From: Dendrophyllia cribrosa
Taxonomy: Eukaryota; Cnidaria; Anthozoa; Scleractinia; Dendrophylliidae
DNA: 64,000 nucleotides
Assembly: GCA_024195265.1 (NCBI GenBank)
Contig: JAJLRJ010000005.1
Location: 14,699,036-14,763,035 of the forward strand
Direction: 5' to 3'
Below are positions 1 through 11,022 of this stretch, piece after piece (position 1 is the first letter of the stretch; every line of letters starts with the position of its first letter). The position numbers and the translations under genes were made by a program. The notes beneath the pieces were generated by a model. The model was not told where the DNA came from, searched no databases, and saw nothing but the letters and a program-made list of their open reading frames with translations.

Positions 1-1075
1 ACCCATTCCCTGTTTGATTTCCAACCAACACTGTTAGTTCTTTAGCATTTCAGTAACCAACCTACTATTTAATTATTATTTGACATTTCACTAGCCACTG
101 GGCTACTACTAACAGTACATGTAGTTGTAAGTTTAACAGAATTAAGTGACAAGCTTCTGGTTTTAAATAATAGTGTCGAGTTCTGTCAAATGGAGAAGTG
201 GTTACTTTTGAGAACCTGTAGGTGAAGTCAGATTTAGTGATTAAACTATCATTGTCATTAACAAGTGATTGCTTAACCCGTTAACTCCCAAGAGTGCCAG
301 AAATCAAAATTCAAGAAAAATTATCCCAAAATTCATTTTGTAAAAGTACTGCTGAAGAGGTTTAAAGGGGCTGTCATGGCAGCTTTTGTTTTTCCTTCAC
401 ACTGTGCTAGAATTAAAACTGAGCATCTTACTTCAAACACAAAATTCTCTTACAACACCAAGAACAAGATATTAAGTCAACTCTTGTAGAAAGAATAAAC
501 CATAATCAGTTTTTAGCAAATTTTCCAAAACACATTGTAAAGCAATTTTAAACAAAATTGGACCATATCTTTGCGTTTCCACTGATGTAAATATGTCATC
601 TTTTAGCTTTTCAAAATAACACTAAAAATGGTGACATAGCCCTTTAAATTTGAATGGTCGCACCATCATGGGATTTTGTCATAAGACTAAAATGTTAGAA
701 CTACACTACATGTCTTAATCCATAATAATATTGACTCTGGGAGTGAAAGGGGTTAGAGGGGGGAAGCTTAATAATAATCAATAAAAATCGGAGCAAATTA
801 AAATGTCTTGACTGAAAAATGAAAGCTTACAAAAATGAAAAAGATGTAAAAAGATGTTTGAATATTTAATATTGTTGAAGCTGGAAATTAATTGAAGGAT
901 TATTAAACTAACATGTCTAAGTGTTTTTTTTATAGCTATCTGGTTGCGTTGCTACCCCAACACTGACAACAATGACAAAAATAAATTAATAGTATGGCTG
1001 TGAGTGTGTGACAGTGTTGTGGTGTTAAGTTTCAGAAAGGAATACATGGGCTCTGGAGAGGTAGAGTCTACCTGC
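1..1075. other. AT-rich non-coding stretch at the left edge
   Basis: I see no exon here on either strand. Bases about 640-750 contain a diverged piece of the dispersed family that forms the 106-bp array further right: a 'ttgaatggtc' block, a 'gggattttgt' block and 'gttagaac' in the same order on the opposite strand. The rest shows no recognisable structure. Missing 3' exons of the BPI-like gene could lie here or beyond the window edge, but none could be identified. Confidence 0.5.
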
Positions 1076-1079
1076 TATA

Positions 1080-1890
1080 GCTCAGAAGGAGGTCGGAAAC
1101 CTTATTGAGACACTTAGGAGGTCGGAAACCTTATTGAGACACTTAGAATTATCTTATTGAGACACTTATGTTGACACTTAGAATTTTATTTTTAATAAAT
1201 GTTTAAGTGTAAAAAAGAAAATCTAAAATCCCCACTCAGGATTGAACCTGTGACCTCAGCTAGGCTTGGTCTTACATAGCCTACTGTACCAGAGTACCAC
1301 CTAGCTTCTTGGGTTGTTTATGCCTAAATTTAATTATATAAACTGCTAACCCCAACCTCAACTGAAAGCTAACCAGTTACTCCGTTATCTATTCTCATTA
1401 AGGTGTCCGACCTCCTTCTGAGCTATGGCATTTAGACTCTACCCTCTGGAGATCGTATCTTCCTACTCTGTTGTGCCCAGTCTGCTTGTCGCGTACTTGT
1501 ATCGACACTTTAGAATTTATGGAGAGCCTGGGCATCAAGGGATTGTGTGACTGTTTAGAGGGGTTAGCATGAGATTCCATCCACCAACACCACCTCTGAC
1601 ACCTTATTGAGACTTATATGACAGAGTAACTGGTAAGCTGAATCAGTTGGGGTTAGGGTAAGCAATTTATATTGTAAAATTTAGGCCTAAACAACCTGAG
1701 AATCTAGGTGGTATGGTAGGCTATGTAAGCCTAAGCCTAGCTGAGGTCACGGGTTTAATCCTGAGTGGGGATTTTAGATTTCCTTTTTCACTTAAAAATT
1801 TATTGAAAATAAAATTTTAAGTGTTGACATTACATTAAAAATATAATTCTCAATAAGTGTCCAAGGTGGTGTTGGATGGAATCTAATGCT
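1080..1890. repeat. Inverted pair of tRNA-like repeat copies
   Basis: Two copies of one repeat face each other, about 1080-1410 and 1590-1890. Each carries a block that reads like a tRNA gene internal promoter, with a B-box-like 'ggttcaatcc' on the minus strand in the left copy and 'gggtttaatcc' on the plus strand in the right copy, plus an upstream 'taggtggta' A-box-like block. Short direct repeats of 'cttattgagacactta' sit at the outer end. It is probably a tRNA-derived SINE-like family in a head-to-head arrangement. Family name unknown. Confidence 0.5.
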
Positions 1891-2284
1891 GACCATTTGG
1901 AGGATGTGACATTTAAAAAAATGGTGGTCATAGAGAAAATAAGCTAAAGATAAACTAATTAAGTTAACATTGTTTTTATTCAAAGAAGGTACACTTGAGG
2001 TTGGTAACAAAAAGCTAATGGTAACTGGGGCCCAGACTCCCCATAGTTTCTGGAGGGGGGAGTCAACTTAGTATTGTAAAGATTATTTTATATGGCAAAG
2101 AACTTTAAAATCCTGTAATTATTATATGAATGTACAGTACTTTGTCTGTTGCAGTAAAAAGGCCGATGTAAAAAAATAATTGTTATGGAGAAAATTAATT
2201 TAAAGCTACATATAATATGTACAAGAAGAGCATCAAATATTGCATAATACATACATGCATTCAAGCTTTTCATTTAATTTTTAA

Positions 2285-2530
2285 CCTGTGTTTAAATTCA
2301 ACTGAGAGGAGGGGGGGGGGGGGGGCTCAGTAGAGGGGTGGGGTGTTATATTTACAAAATATGACACTTCTAAGAGGGGGGGGGGGTTAAAACCATTATA
2401 AGATGTTTTTATCCATTGAGGGGAGGTGAAGGGGCTCAGTAGAGGGGTGGGGTGTTATATTTACAAAATATGACATTTCCAAAGGGGGATGCGGGGGGGG
2501 GGGGGGGTTAAAACCATTTTAAGAGGTTTT
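2285..2530. repeat. Two-copy tandem repeat bounded by G-homopolymers
   Basis: A block with 'ggctcagtagaggggtgggg' followed by 'tgttatatttacaaaatatg' and ending in 'gggggttaaaaccatt' occurs twice, about 2320-2395 and 2430-2520. Long G runs interrupt both copies. The flanks 1891-2284 and 2531-3299 are AT-rich and show nothing recognisable. Confidence 0.7.
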
Positions 2531-3299
2531 ATGAAACAGTTATTCGGTAGTATATGAAGGGCATATTGCTGATAATTATATTAGATGGTGTTAAGTTAAA
2601 GAGAGGTTTTAAAGCAATAAAGATTCATTCAAATGTCAGAATAATTAGATTTTATTGCATTTGTTATAATACAGTCGTGTGTTTCATATCTTAGGATTAC
2701 TTTTCATGTTGCATAGTGGAATTAAAACTATCTATTAATTTTTATACATTTACAGTTTTATATTTTATTTTTATACATTCAGTCTTTTAGATTGCTCTTG
2801 TTTTAAGTTCCTTCCCTATCTAGTATATAAATTTTAAATTAAATTTTATTACAGTTTTTTAAATGTAATATTAAGTAGCCATGAGAGCATGCCTCAGCCA
2901 TGTGAATGTGTTTTAAACTTCCTGTGCAGGCCTGTAGCAGTGGGTGGGGGCACAAGAATTTGTCAATTGTAGGCAAATTCTCAGCCATCACATTCTTAAG
3001 GACCAGTTCCAAGTTTAAAAAGACAAGGAAAAATTTGTTGTTGTGTGTTTATGCCTTCCATAAAGTGTGAAATTAGGACATTTCACGTCATAGTTGTGCA
3101 GAGACAGCAAAGAAATGTACCAAAATGCAGAGTTGTTGTTTTGCTTTCGAAAAATAATTATTGCTTCTTTGACATTCTCGTTGCTGTCGCTGCCATTGTT
3201 GCTTTTAAGCTCCCGTTATTGTGTTTGTATGAGGTGGTTCTAACTTTAAAGTATGTATGAAAATACCCAAGTGTGACATTCATATGAATTTATAGTGCT

Positions 3300-4565
3300 C
3301 TTGTGCAGTACTTTCCTGTGGTACTGTTTATTATGCTGTACAAGGTGGTTCTAATGTTTGAGTCAGTGCATGAAATCCTAAAGTGTGACAATTCAAATGA
3401 AAACTACTGAGTAGTACTTTCCTGTGGTGCTGTTTATTATGCTGTACAAGGTGGTTCTAATGTTTGAGTCAGTGCATGAAATCCTAAAGTGTGACAATTC
3501 AAATGAAAACTACTGAGTAGTACTTTCCTGTGGTGCTGTTTATTATGCTGTACAAGGTGGTTCTAATGTTTGAGTCAGTGCATGAAATCCTAAAGTGTGA
3601 CAATTCAAATGAAAACTACTGAGTAGTACTTTCCTGTGGTGCTGTTTATTATGCTGTACAAGGTGGTTCTAACGTTTGAGTCTGTGGATGAAATCCTAAA
3701 GTGTGGTCATTCAAAAAAAGCTACTGAGCAGTACTTTGCTGTGGTGCTGTTTATTATGCTGTCCAAGGTGGTTCTAACGTTTGAGTCTGTTGATGAACTC
3801 AAAAAGTGTTACCATTCAAATGAAAGGTATTGAGCAGTACTTTCCTGTGGTACTGTTTATTATGCTGTACAAGGTGGTTCTAACGTTTGAGTCTGTTGAT
3901 GAAATCCTAAAGTGTGACCATTCAAATGAAAGCTATTGAGCAGTACTTTCCTGTGGTACTGTTTATTATGCTGTTCAAGGTGGTTCTAACGTTTGAGTCT
4001 GTTGACGAAATCCTAAAGTGTGACCATTCAAATGAAAGCTACTGAGCAGTACTTTCCTGTGGTACTGTTTATTATGCTGTACAAGGTGGTTCTAACGTTT
4101 GAGTCTGTTAATGAAATCCTAAAGTGTGACCATTCAAATGAAAGCTACTGAGCAGTACTTTCCTGTGGTACTGTTTATTAATGCTGTACAAGGTGGTTCT
4201 AACGTTTGAGTCTGTTGATGAAATCCTAAAGTGTGACCATTCAAATGAAAGCTACTGAGCAGTACTTTCCTGTGGTGCTGTTTATTATGCTGTACAAGGC
4301 GGTTCTAACGTTTGAGTCTGTTGATGAAATCCTAAAGTGTGACCATTCAAATAAAAGCTACTGAGTGGTTATTTCCTGTGGTGCTGTTTACTATGCTGTG
4401 CATTAAGTAGTTCTAACTTTCAAGTCTGTGGATCAAATCCTAAAGTGTGACCATTCAAATAAAAGCTACTGGGCAGTACTTTCCTGTGGTGCTGTTTATT
4501 ATGCTGTGCACTAAGTAGTTCTAACTTGCGAGTCTGTGGATGAAATCCTAAAGTGTGAGCATTCA
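3300..4565 (+). repeat. 106-bp tandem repeat array (about 11-12 units)
   Basis: The landmark 'gctgtacaaggtggttctaa' recurs at about 3335, 3441, 3547, 3653 and onward, a period of about 106 bp. The first three units are almost identical to one another. The later ones form a second sequence class ('aacgtttgagtctgtt'), and the last two units are the most diverged. The same sequence occurs singly at about 640-750, 38690-38790 and 49015-49110, and as a short reversed array at 50720-51410. This is therefore a dispersed family that expanded locally. The array lies downstream of the last visible BPI exon. An open frame across two units is incidental. Confidence 0.85.
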
Positions 4566-4665
4566 AGTGGGCCTTATTCCGCGCAACCCTTCAATTATTA
4601 AAACGTAAGTCCTTGCCTTGTAAATATTTAAAAGTGTTTCACTACATTTGAAGTCATCCTTGCAA

Positions 4666-7600
4666 TTAGTGCATATATGCTGTTGCAAACTTCTTCATAA
4701 TCATTGGAAATGTATTCAGCGTCTTGGTTGCTTTGGAGTTAATCAGGTTGATAGCAGTGTCGCAGATCTTCATGAAAAAAACATTAATAAATAAAAATGA
4801 AATAAGTAATCATTAAACTTTTACTCAAGCTATAGACCCAGTTTCTGTAGAATTTTCTTGCCTTGGCGCTGGCTTCATGTATTTGCTTTGGGTTCAGATT
4901 GGTTTATTTGTTATGTTTACGTCTGTTGGGATTGGCCAGACTGATAGCTAAGGGGCGAACCATTACACTTTTTTTTTTGGGGGGGGGGGGGGGGGGTACT
5001 CTTGTCCACGCTCAATTTTTTACTTTTAGCTGTGCCACCGCAAGATTTTTTCCCAAGGATTTTGTATGTTTTTCTTTTCCGATAGAGTTGTATTGTAGGG
5101 TATTTTTGGATTTTTTTCTTCAAAATCGCCCCCTCCCCCACCTTCAGACATCTAATTATCAGCATTATCAATGTGGTAAATTATGTCTAACCTGACTGGA
5201 TAATTTGTCTTTGAGGTGTGATGCCAGTCCATCAGCAAACATGTTGTAGAGCCAACTGGAGAGAGAATCAATAATTATAATTACAATTCTGCTTAAAACA
5301 TACTTTTAGAGTGCATTTATAAAGTACAGATTATGCTAACAAAATTTGTTAAAATTCCCCTGGAACACAAATTGAAAGAAGTGACTTCTTTCCAGTAGGT
5401 GCATGTACCATATTTAGAAGTATTCATTTTTTGGAATAGTCGGAATATATGTCCCAAAAAAAAGTCCCTAGTGATGAAACAATAAAACAAAACAAAACTG
5501 TCTGATTTCTAAATTTTTTTTAAAACCATATCCTTGACACTGGCACAAACCCATGCATTAATAGCTTATAATTATTGTTACACTTGAAATTTGATTGAGC
5601 AGATTCCTTCTTGTGTCCTAATAAATATCCACTATTACCTTGCACCCCCTTTGAATGTGACATGAAGAGAACCAATCTTTATCTTGCAGTCCTTTGCACT
5701 GACCTTTGCATTATCCTTTTCCAAATCATCTTCAAGCATGTTAAAAATATATGGTTATAATATTAATAGAAATAATAATGGTTCTGCATGTGTTTTCAAT
5801 AGGAGTTGATCTTTTTAGTAATGGGAAAGGTCAGTTAAATTATGCTTCCTCCAATTTTCAATGGTTTTTGAAGTTATGTTTCACCAAGCTAAGACGGATC
5901 AAAGCTTTTCAAAAGTTTGCAAAACGAGGGGTGAGATTCATCAAAACTAATTTGTGTGCATGCATTATTATACTAGTTTTGCACAGCTAGCTTTTGAGAA
6001 GGTGGAAGAAATCCTGACGTTTTATGAAAATAAAGTGACGTCTATTAAACATCACTCAGCCTCTAGTGGTATCCAGAAATAAAATCAAGTACAGTGTATG
6101 TTCTAAGCATTGGTCTTAAAAGATACACATGAAAGTTGACAACTGAGTTCACAACAGTTAGATGGAATATTTAGTCCATCTTAGGAGTATCCTACAAAAT
6201 TTTGTTAGCTTTTCATTTCACTGGTGTCCATTTATATAAAAGTCCTGTAAAAGTAATAACAGGGGAACAGGAATGGTGTTTAGCGGAGCAGAGATGATTT
6301 AGCAGTGTCAGCACATGCCTACTCAGGGCACATTAAGCTGGGTTCAATTCTGGACTTAAATTGACTCAATAAGGACCCCCCCTTACTGAAGTCCTTGCTA
6401 CCTACACCCTTGTGCATGCATTACATCAAAATAAAAATTATACAGTGGTTCAAATTTTACAAGTTTTGGTTTGAAACATTTCAAAATTTCTTTATTTCTT
6501 TGTCTCAGATTCATTCAGATACAGTATACTGAGACAAAGGATTTAAACAAAAATCAAACTGGTTTGAAAATAATGTTCAAATCATTAAGAAAAATTTGAA
6601 CCACAACAAATTAATATTTTTTTTATTGATGGGCGTTACTAACCATCCACATAAAAAGCCATTCCAAGTGACAGATCTTTGATTGACAGGTCACATGATC
6701 CTGAATCAGAGATATGAGGCCTGGTCAATAAACAAAAGAAACAATTACAAACCTATTTTTTAATTAATATTTAGATTTCCCTGATATTAAGTCACAAAAG
6801 TTTGTAAATGAATTTAATACATCAGCATATAGTATGTCTGCATGAAAATGTCATCTAAAATGATAAACAATGGCAGCCGTTGTTGTTTGTTGCTTACCAT
6901 GCACCCTCCTTGTAATGCCAGGCAGCTTCAATGTTCCCTGAGGCATGATCAGCCACAAGCTGTAAGCCATGCTCAGGAATCAAAGATACATTGGACTTCT
7001 GAATCACCACATTTGACATCTTGATCCTAGAAAAGTTAAAACAGGCTGGGTGACCATGTTTTACAGAGGGCAAATTCCCCATGCAAGCCCTACATGCCCC
7101 TTCCCCCCCCCCCCCCCCACATAATCTCCAGTGTCCATACCCCCTCCCACCCCTAATATCTTATGCCTACTGTATGAACTCCAAAGATAATTTTGGCATT
7201 TTTCTTTTTGTGCATAATCTTGTGACAATACTTACGTTGTATGCAGTCAAAAGAAATAAGAAACAGGTTTAAGAGAAATCCCAAGGAGATAAGAGTACAT
7301 TGTACAAAAACTTACGTATTACTTACATATTGTACTTCTTACCGTAAGAAGTATGATATATAAGTAATATATTCTGCAATTGTGAGCTGTAATCTCTGTG
7401 CACTTTGTGTGAAAATTACACCATGAAAGTCCCTCACTTTAGGGAAAATAAATAAATTATTGACAGAAGCTACATGTCAGTTAATCCCAGAAAAATGAAA
7501 TTGTCAGTGGTAATTACTTTGGCCCCCATCAATTTTATATGAAAGTCCCCTCCTCTCTGGGCCTTGGGCTTGCAAATAAGATTTTTAAATCACCTCACTC

Positions 7601-9677
7601 CTTTAAAAAGTAATAATTTAATTTAGACACTGGAAAACATTAGCCCTGTTCCTCTTGAGAGAAAAAGGGAATAAGTCAAGTGAAGTTTGTACTAGTCAGA
7701 ACAGTACTACTGTATCGGTATGTGACTTTAATTGACTCACTTACTTGCTAAGGTCATACTGCACATCTCCCAGTGGCGTCTTGATGTTTCCTGTGACATT
7801 TGGTATGTTCAAGTCATTGAGTTCTTTTGCCACAAATGGGAGAATAGTGTGTTCCACTGTTGAAATCAAGTAACAAAAGGATTTCGTAACACAAACACAT
7901 AATGCATACAGTGCTGTAAGATGGACATCTAAAGCCTGTCTCTTCCGCACTTCAGTCACTTATTTAACTGGGGGGGTAGGTTTTTTTTTTTACAAATTTG
8001 ACATATAAGAAGGTAGGAAGGAGGGGAGGGGGGGGGGAGGTAATCAGAGAACAGGGTTGTCAGAAAATAACTAATCAAGCAAGGCTGACCAGGGGGGATT
8101 ATGTATATTCAGAATATTCTGTCCAATATTTCGTCAGGCACCCAGGCCTGACTTCTTCGGGGAAAAAAGAAGAAGTCAGAAACCTGAAGAAGTCAGGCCA
8201 TGCCTGACAAAATATTGGACAGAATATACATAATCCCAGTTGTACAGTCAGCCTTGCTTGATTAGTTATTTCCTATTTATATAAAATTTTCTGACTAGAT
8301 TCACCAGGATCCGGCGCCTTTGCATTGTTCATTGGACCTTGCAGATATTTCCTAAGTGTTCATTGTCAGAAAAATTTGAAATGGACATCTAAATTCTTTT
8401 TAAATGCCATTTCCTCTAAAGAACAAGCAAAGTGGCCGGCTGATAAATAAGACAAACTAGGTAATGATTTTCGCCAGGAGCTGCCTACTTTTGAAAACCT
8501 CGAGAGAAAGGATCTCAGCACGAGATTCACGTTTTCGTAATTGTTTGCAATGCATGGAGTCTAAAAGTATGACATCACAAAAACTTAAATTTGTGTCATT
8601 ATGGGATTTGATTAGCTATTCAGAAAGAGCATGACAAAAAATGTCTGCTTGCCAAAAATCAGCATCTTATTGCAATTTGGGGGGGGGGGGGGGGGGGGGG
8701 GTGATATTGGCACTTTTATGCTTTGATGAGTCCATAAAAACACCTTCTAATTTTGCTTCTGTTCCTAACGTTAGCAACCGAGGCAAAATTAGAACGGTTT
8801 GTATGAAGTCATCAGAGCATAAAAGTGCCAATATCTCCCCCCCCCCAAATTGCAATAAGATCCTGATTTTTGGCAAGTGCCAATTTTAATCAAATCCCAT
8901 AATTTCACAACTTTGTTTTTTGTGACGCCATCACTTTAGGATAGAAGCTATAGGATTCGCAACTAGTTCAAGGTCATTCTGGAAACTGAAGACTCAGAAG
9001 GTTAAAAATAAAAAAAAACTTAGCTTACTGAGCAGAATAAATGACTAGACGGCAATGAAGCTTAACAATAAAATATTAAACCGGATCACTGGAGTATAGC
9101 TAAGTGACAAAACAATTGACAACCCGCTGAGATTTAAATTGGCACCCTGCTGGGAAAACAAGTGTGTTTACAAATTCCCCGCAAATATTAGTAACTGAAT
9201 ATCAAAGTAGCTAAATGAACACAACTCTCGACACAATGAATGACAGAGTCATTCGATCGAAATTCGAGAGTTTATACGAAAGCTGCGAATAATAAAACGC
9301 AGAACCGGCTTGAAGTTTCAGAAGTTTATATTAATAATAAGATGTAAAGGTTATTATAAACTTGAAGACAATAATAATAATTTAGAAATAAAGCTTTTGC
9401 GACCAGAATTTGCTTCAGACTTTTTTCAAATAAAGCTTATCGGTTGAGATATGAAACCTCGATAAATTAAGCTTAAGCTTACGTTTTTGTTTCTGAACTA
9501 ATCAGTTATTTGAATCGCGACAAAAATAAGGTATAGTAGATTACCGTAGTCCGATGTTCTCTGTGTTATCTCTGTATTCCATTCAGGAGTCAAATTTAAG
9601 TCCACGGCCACTGATTTGCACGTTGAGTGTTTAACGGACAGAAGTACAAACGAAATCAGAAGTAAGCTTCGATCCAT
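4666..9677 (-). CDS. BPI/LBP-family lipid-binding protein, N-terminal barrel (7 exons seen; 3' end uncertain)
   Basis: Secreted BPI/LBP/CETP-family protein. Vertebrate members bind bacterial lipopolysaccharide or lipids through two barrel domains. Coding exons on the minus strand: 9677-9545, 7856-7745, 7026-6898, 6720-6644, 5729-5639, 5255-5192 and 4767 down to a stop at 4666. All joins are GT/AG and keep phase. The start MDRSLLLISFVLLSV gives a signal peptide of about 20 residues. Family hallmarks are ISDSGSCDLSIKDLSL (about 128-143), GSLHVTFKGGASWLYNMF (about 170-187) and a cysteine pair at 165 and 204, matching the conserved disulfide spacing of mammalian BPI. Read straight through, exon 7 stops after FATAYMH, giving 235 residues, about half a normal 450-480. 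Either a weak donor (gtttgc) within exon 7 leads to unseen exons further left, or this is a single-barrel protein. Family assignment is firm; the 3' end is not. Confidence 0.85.
4860..4998 (+). repeat. Fragment of CCAAT-rich dispersed repeat plus 18-G run
   Basis: Bases 4860-4945 match the central part of the repeat family seen at 23250, 30640, 33204 and 51405 ('cttggcgctggcttcatgta', then attggt/attgg motifs). A G run at 4979-4996 follows. It lies in intron 6 of the BPI-like gene in the span 4768-5191. The remainder of that intron shows nothing else. Confidence 0.55.
6445..6605. mobile_element. Small inverted-repeat element (GTGGTTCAAATTT ends)
   Basis: The ends 'gtggttcaaattt' and 'aaatttgaaccac' are perfect inverted repeats, and pairing continues less perfectly inward ('tttgtctcag' against 'ctgagacaaa'). 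It is a MITE-like hairpin in BPI intron 4. The same ends bound a larger element at 53256-53774. I see no transposase. Confidence 0.75.
7104..7121 (+). repeat. C-homopolymer tract
   Basis: A run of C in BPI intron 2 (6897 side is exon 3; intron spans 7027-7744). The rest of the intron contains short palindromes such as 'cttcttaccgtaagaag' near 7335 and is otherwise unremarkable. Confidence 0.7.
8065..8271. mobile_element. MITE-like hairpin in BPI intron 1
   Basis: Left arm 'aaataactaatcaagcaagg' and right arm 'ccttgcttgattagttattt' are inverted. Inside them 'ggattatgtatattc' pairs with 'gaatatacataatcc', and 'gtccaatatttcgtcaggc' pairs with 'gcctgacaaaatattggac'. It is about 207 bp and non-coding. 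Confidence 0.8.
8598..8903. mobile_element. MITE-like hairpin with internal 23-G / 10-C tracts
   Basis: The terminal arms 'attatgggatttgatta' and 'taatcaaatcccataat' are perfect inverted repeats. Pairing continues inward ('gcttgccaaaaatcag' with 'ctgatttttggcaagtgc', 'gatattggcacttttatgc' with 'gcataaaagtgccaatatc'). A G run (8679-8701) on one arm faces a C run on the other. It lies in BPI intron 1; the arms differ in G-run length. Confidence 0.85.
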
Positions 9678-9999
9678 TTGGCGTTTGCTGCCGTTTGAAA
9701 TTATCAGTCTATTGACCTGAAATAACACTCAACGATCACGTCATTTCGGCTTTAGTTTTCTTGGCGAGTTTTTACCTTGAACGGCTCATCAAAAATGTAT
9801 TTTGATATCGAAGAACAGCCTCGTATATAGTGTTTAGCAGGTGATCGCAAAAACAGGTACCACCACTGCCACTTTCAAAATCTCCCGCCATATTGTTCTC
9901 GGGAAAACATTCCAGCGCGCGCAGGCCCTGAAACGCTTCGAACTTTACGAACTCTTCCGGAAATTTCCGAACACAACCGAAGAGACTCGTTATTCAAAG
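9678..9999. promoter_or_regulatory. Divergent promoter between BPI-like gene and MOSPD2
   Basis: The two start codons (9677 on minus, 10000 on plus) are 322 bp apart and point away from each other. The interval contains 'atcacgtcatttcgg' near 9735 (half-CRE, TGACG type) and 'actcttccggaaattt' near 9948 (ETS core CTTCCGG) about 50 bp before the MOSPD2 start. There is no TATA box. A CpG-type housekeeping promoter is plausible. Transcription start sites cannot be placed from sequence. Confidence 0.6.
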
Positions 10000-10980
10000 A
10001 TGGCAGATGAGGTAAACAGCTTGGTTCGGGATGGAAGATCTATTTTGCATTTTGTTTTGAATTCAGGGTATAATAATACCGCCGGTTTGTCTTTTTTGAC
10101 AGAATGAGTTAGAGAGGCATCGAATCAACGAGCTTAGACGGCGATTTTTTCATGAGAACGGTAAGGCTTTTGAGGTTGACTTATGCGCTGCAGATTGTGC
10201 AAATTCGAGCTCGTCGTTTTGTATTTTAGAGCTTCTAATTTGAGCTCATAATTCTCAAACTTTGATCGCCGAAAATGCCCTTAACTCTTCGGGAAAGAAA
10301 GCATTAGATGTGAGCATTATTATGCATAACTTTGCGGAGTAAATCGTGTGTCATAATTCCACGATTTGCACTTCTGAAAAGGGGCAGTCAGCCTTGTGAT
10401 GCGAACACAGTAAAGTTTTAATAGATTGCTCATTTACTACAGGCGTTAACGCAATATGTTGCATTAGCCTCTGTTCCTTGAATTTCAGGCTCAAATCTGC
10501 AAGAGTTTTATGAACAAGACGTAAAAAGAGTTCTGACGACGTTTGGCTTAGCCGCTTTTTAAGATCTCGAAAACAGGAAGTAAATGACGCGTTACCAGCT
10601 TTGGTGAGTTGAATTTTTATTTGGAGAGGAATATCATATGGGTTAGCAGGGCCACTTTCCCCCAGCAACTGTTCATTCAATGGAAGAAGCCCCCCTATTT
10701 GGCATCAATCAGTGGGTTCCCCCAGGGGGCCACCCCTGTGGAAGTTAGATGTTTGGTGATTCTAGAATACCTAGCCACTTATTTGCATCTCATCGAATAA
10801 GAATGGATCCTTTTGTTTTCATATGCCCACAAGGGCCAGGTATTCTAAATTCGTTCCCCCAAGAATGTCACAGATGGAAATAGCAGGGTGGCCCAGACCC
10901 TTCGGGATTTGTAATGACCTGTAATAGGAGATCAGCGGTCTACCTTCTTTGAATCTCTGATGTTCTTTTCCCTAGTCCCT

Positions 10981-11022
<42 letters not shown>

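Noticed and set aside
2838..3018. A 60-codon minus-strand open stretch as the next BPI exon
   Set aside because: No similarity to the BPI C-terminal barrel and no convincing acceptor or donor in the required phase.
3300..4565. CRISPR-like or coding interpretation of the 106-bp array
   Set aside because: There are no spacers, and the only open frame spans two units by chance and is broken in neighbouring units.
4863..5195. 110-codon frame with a poly-Gly stretch
   Set aside because: The Gly stretch is the 18-G run; the frame overlaps a dispersed repeat and the antisense BPI exon 6 neighbourhood.
10351..10680. 109-codon minus-strand frame antisense to MOSPD2 exon 3
   Set aside because: It is a shadow of the real exon on the other strand; the exon on the plus strand has family similarity and splice sites.
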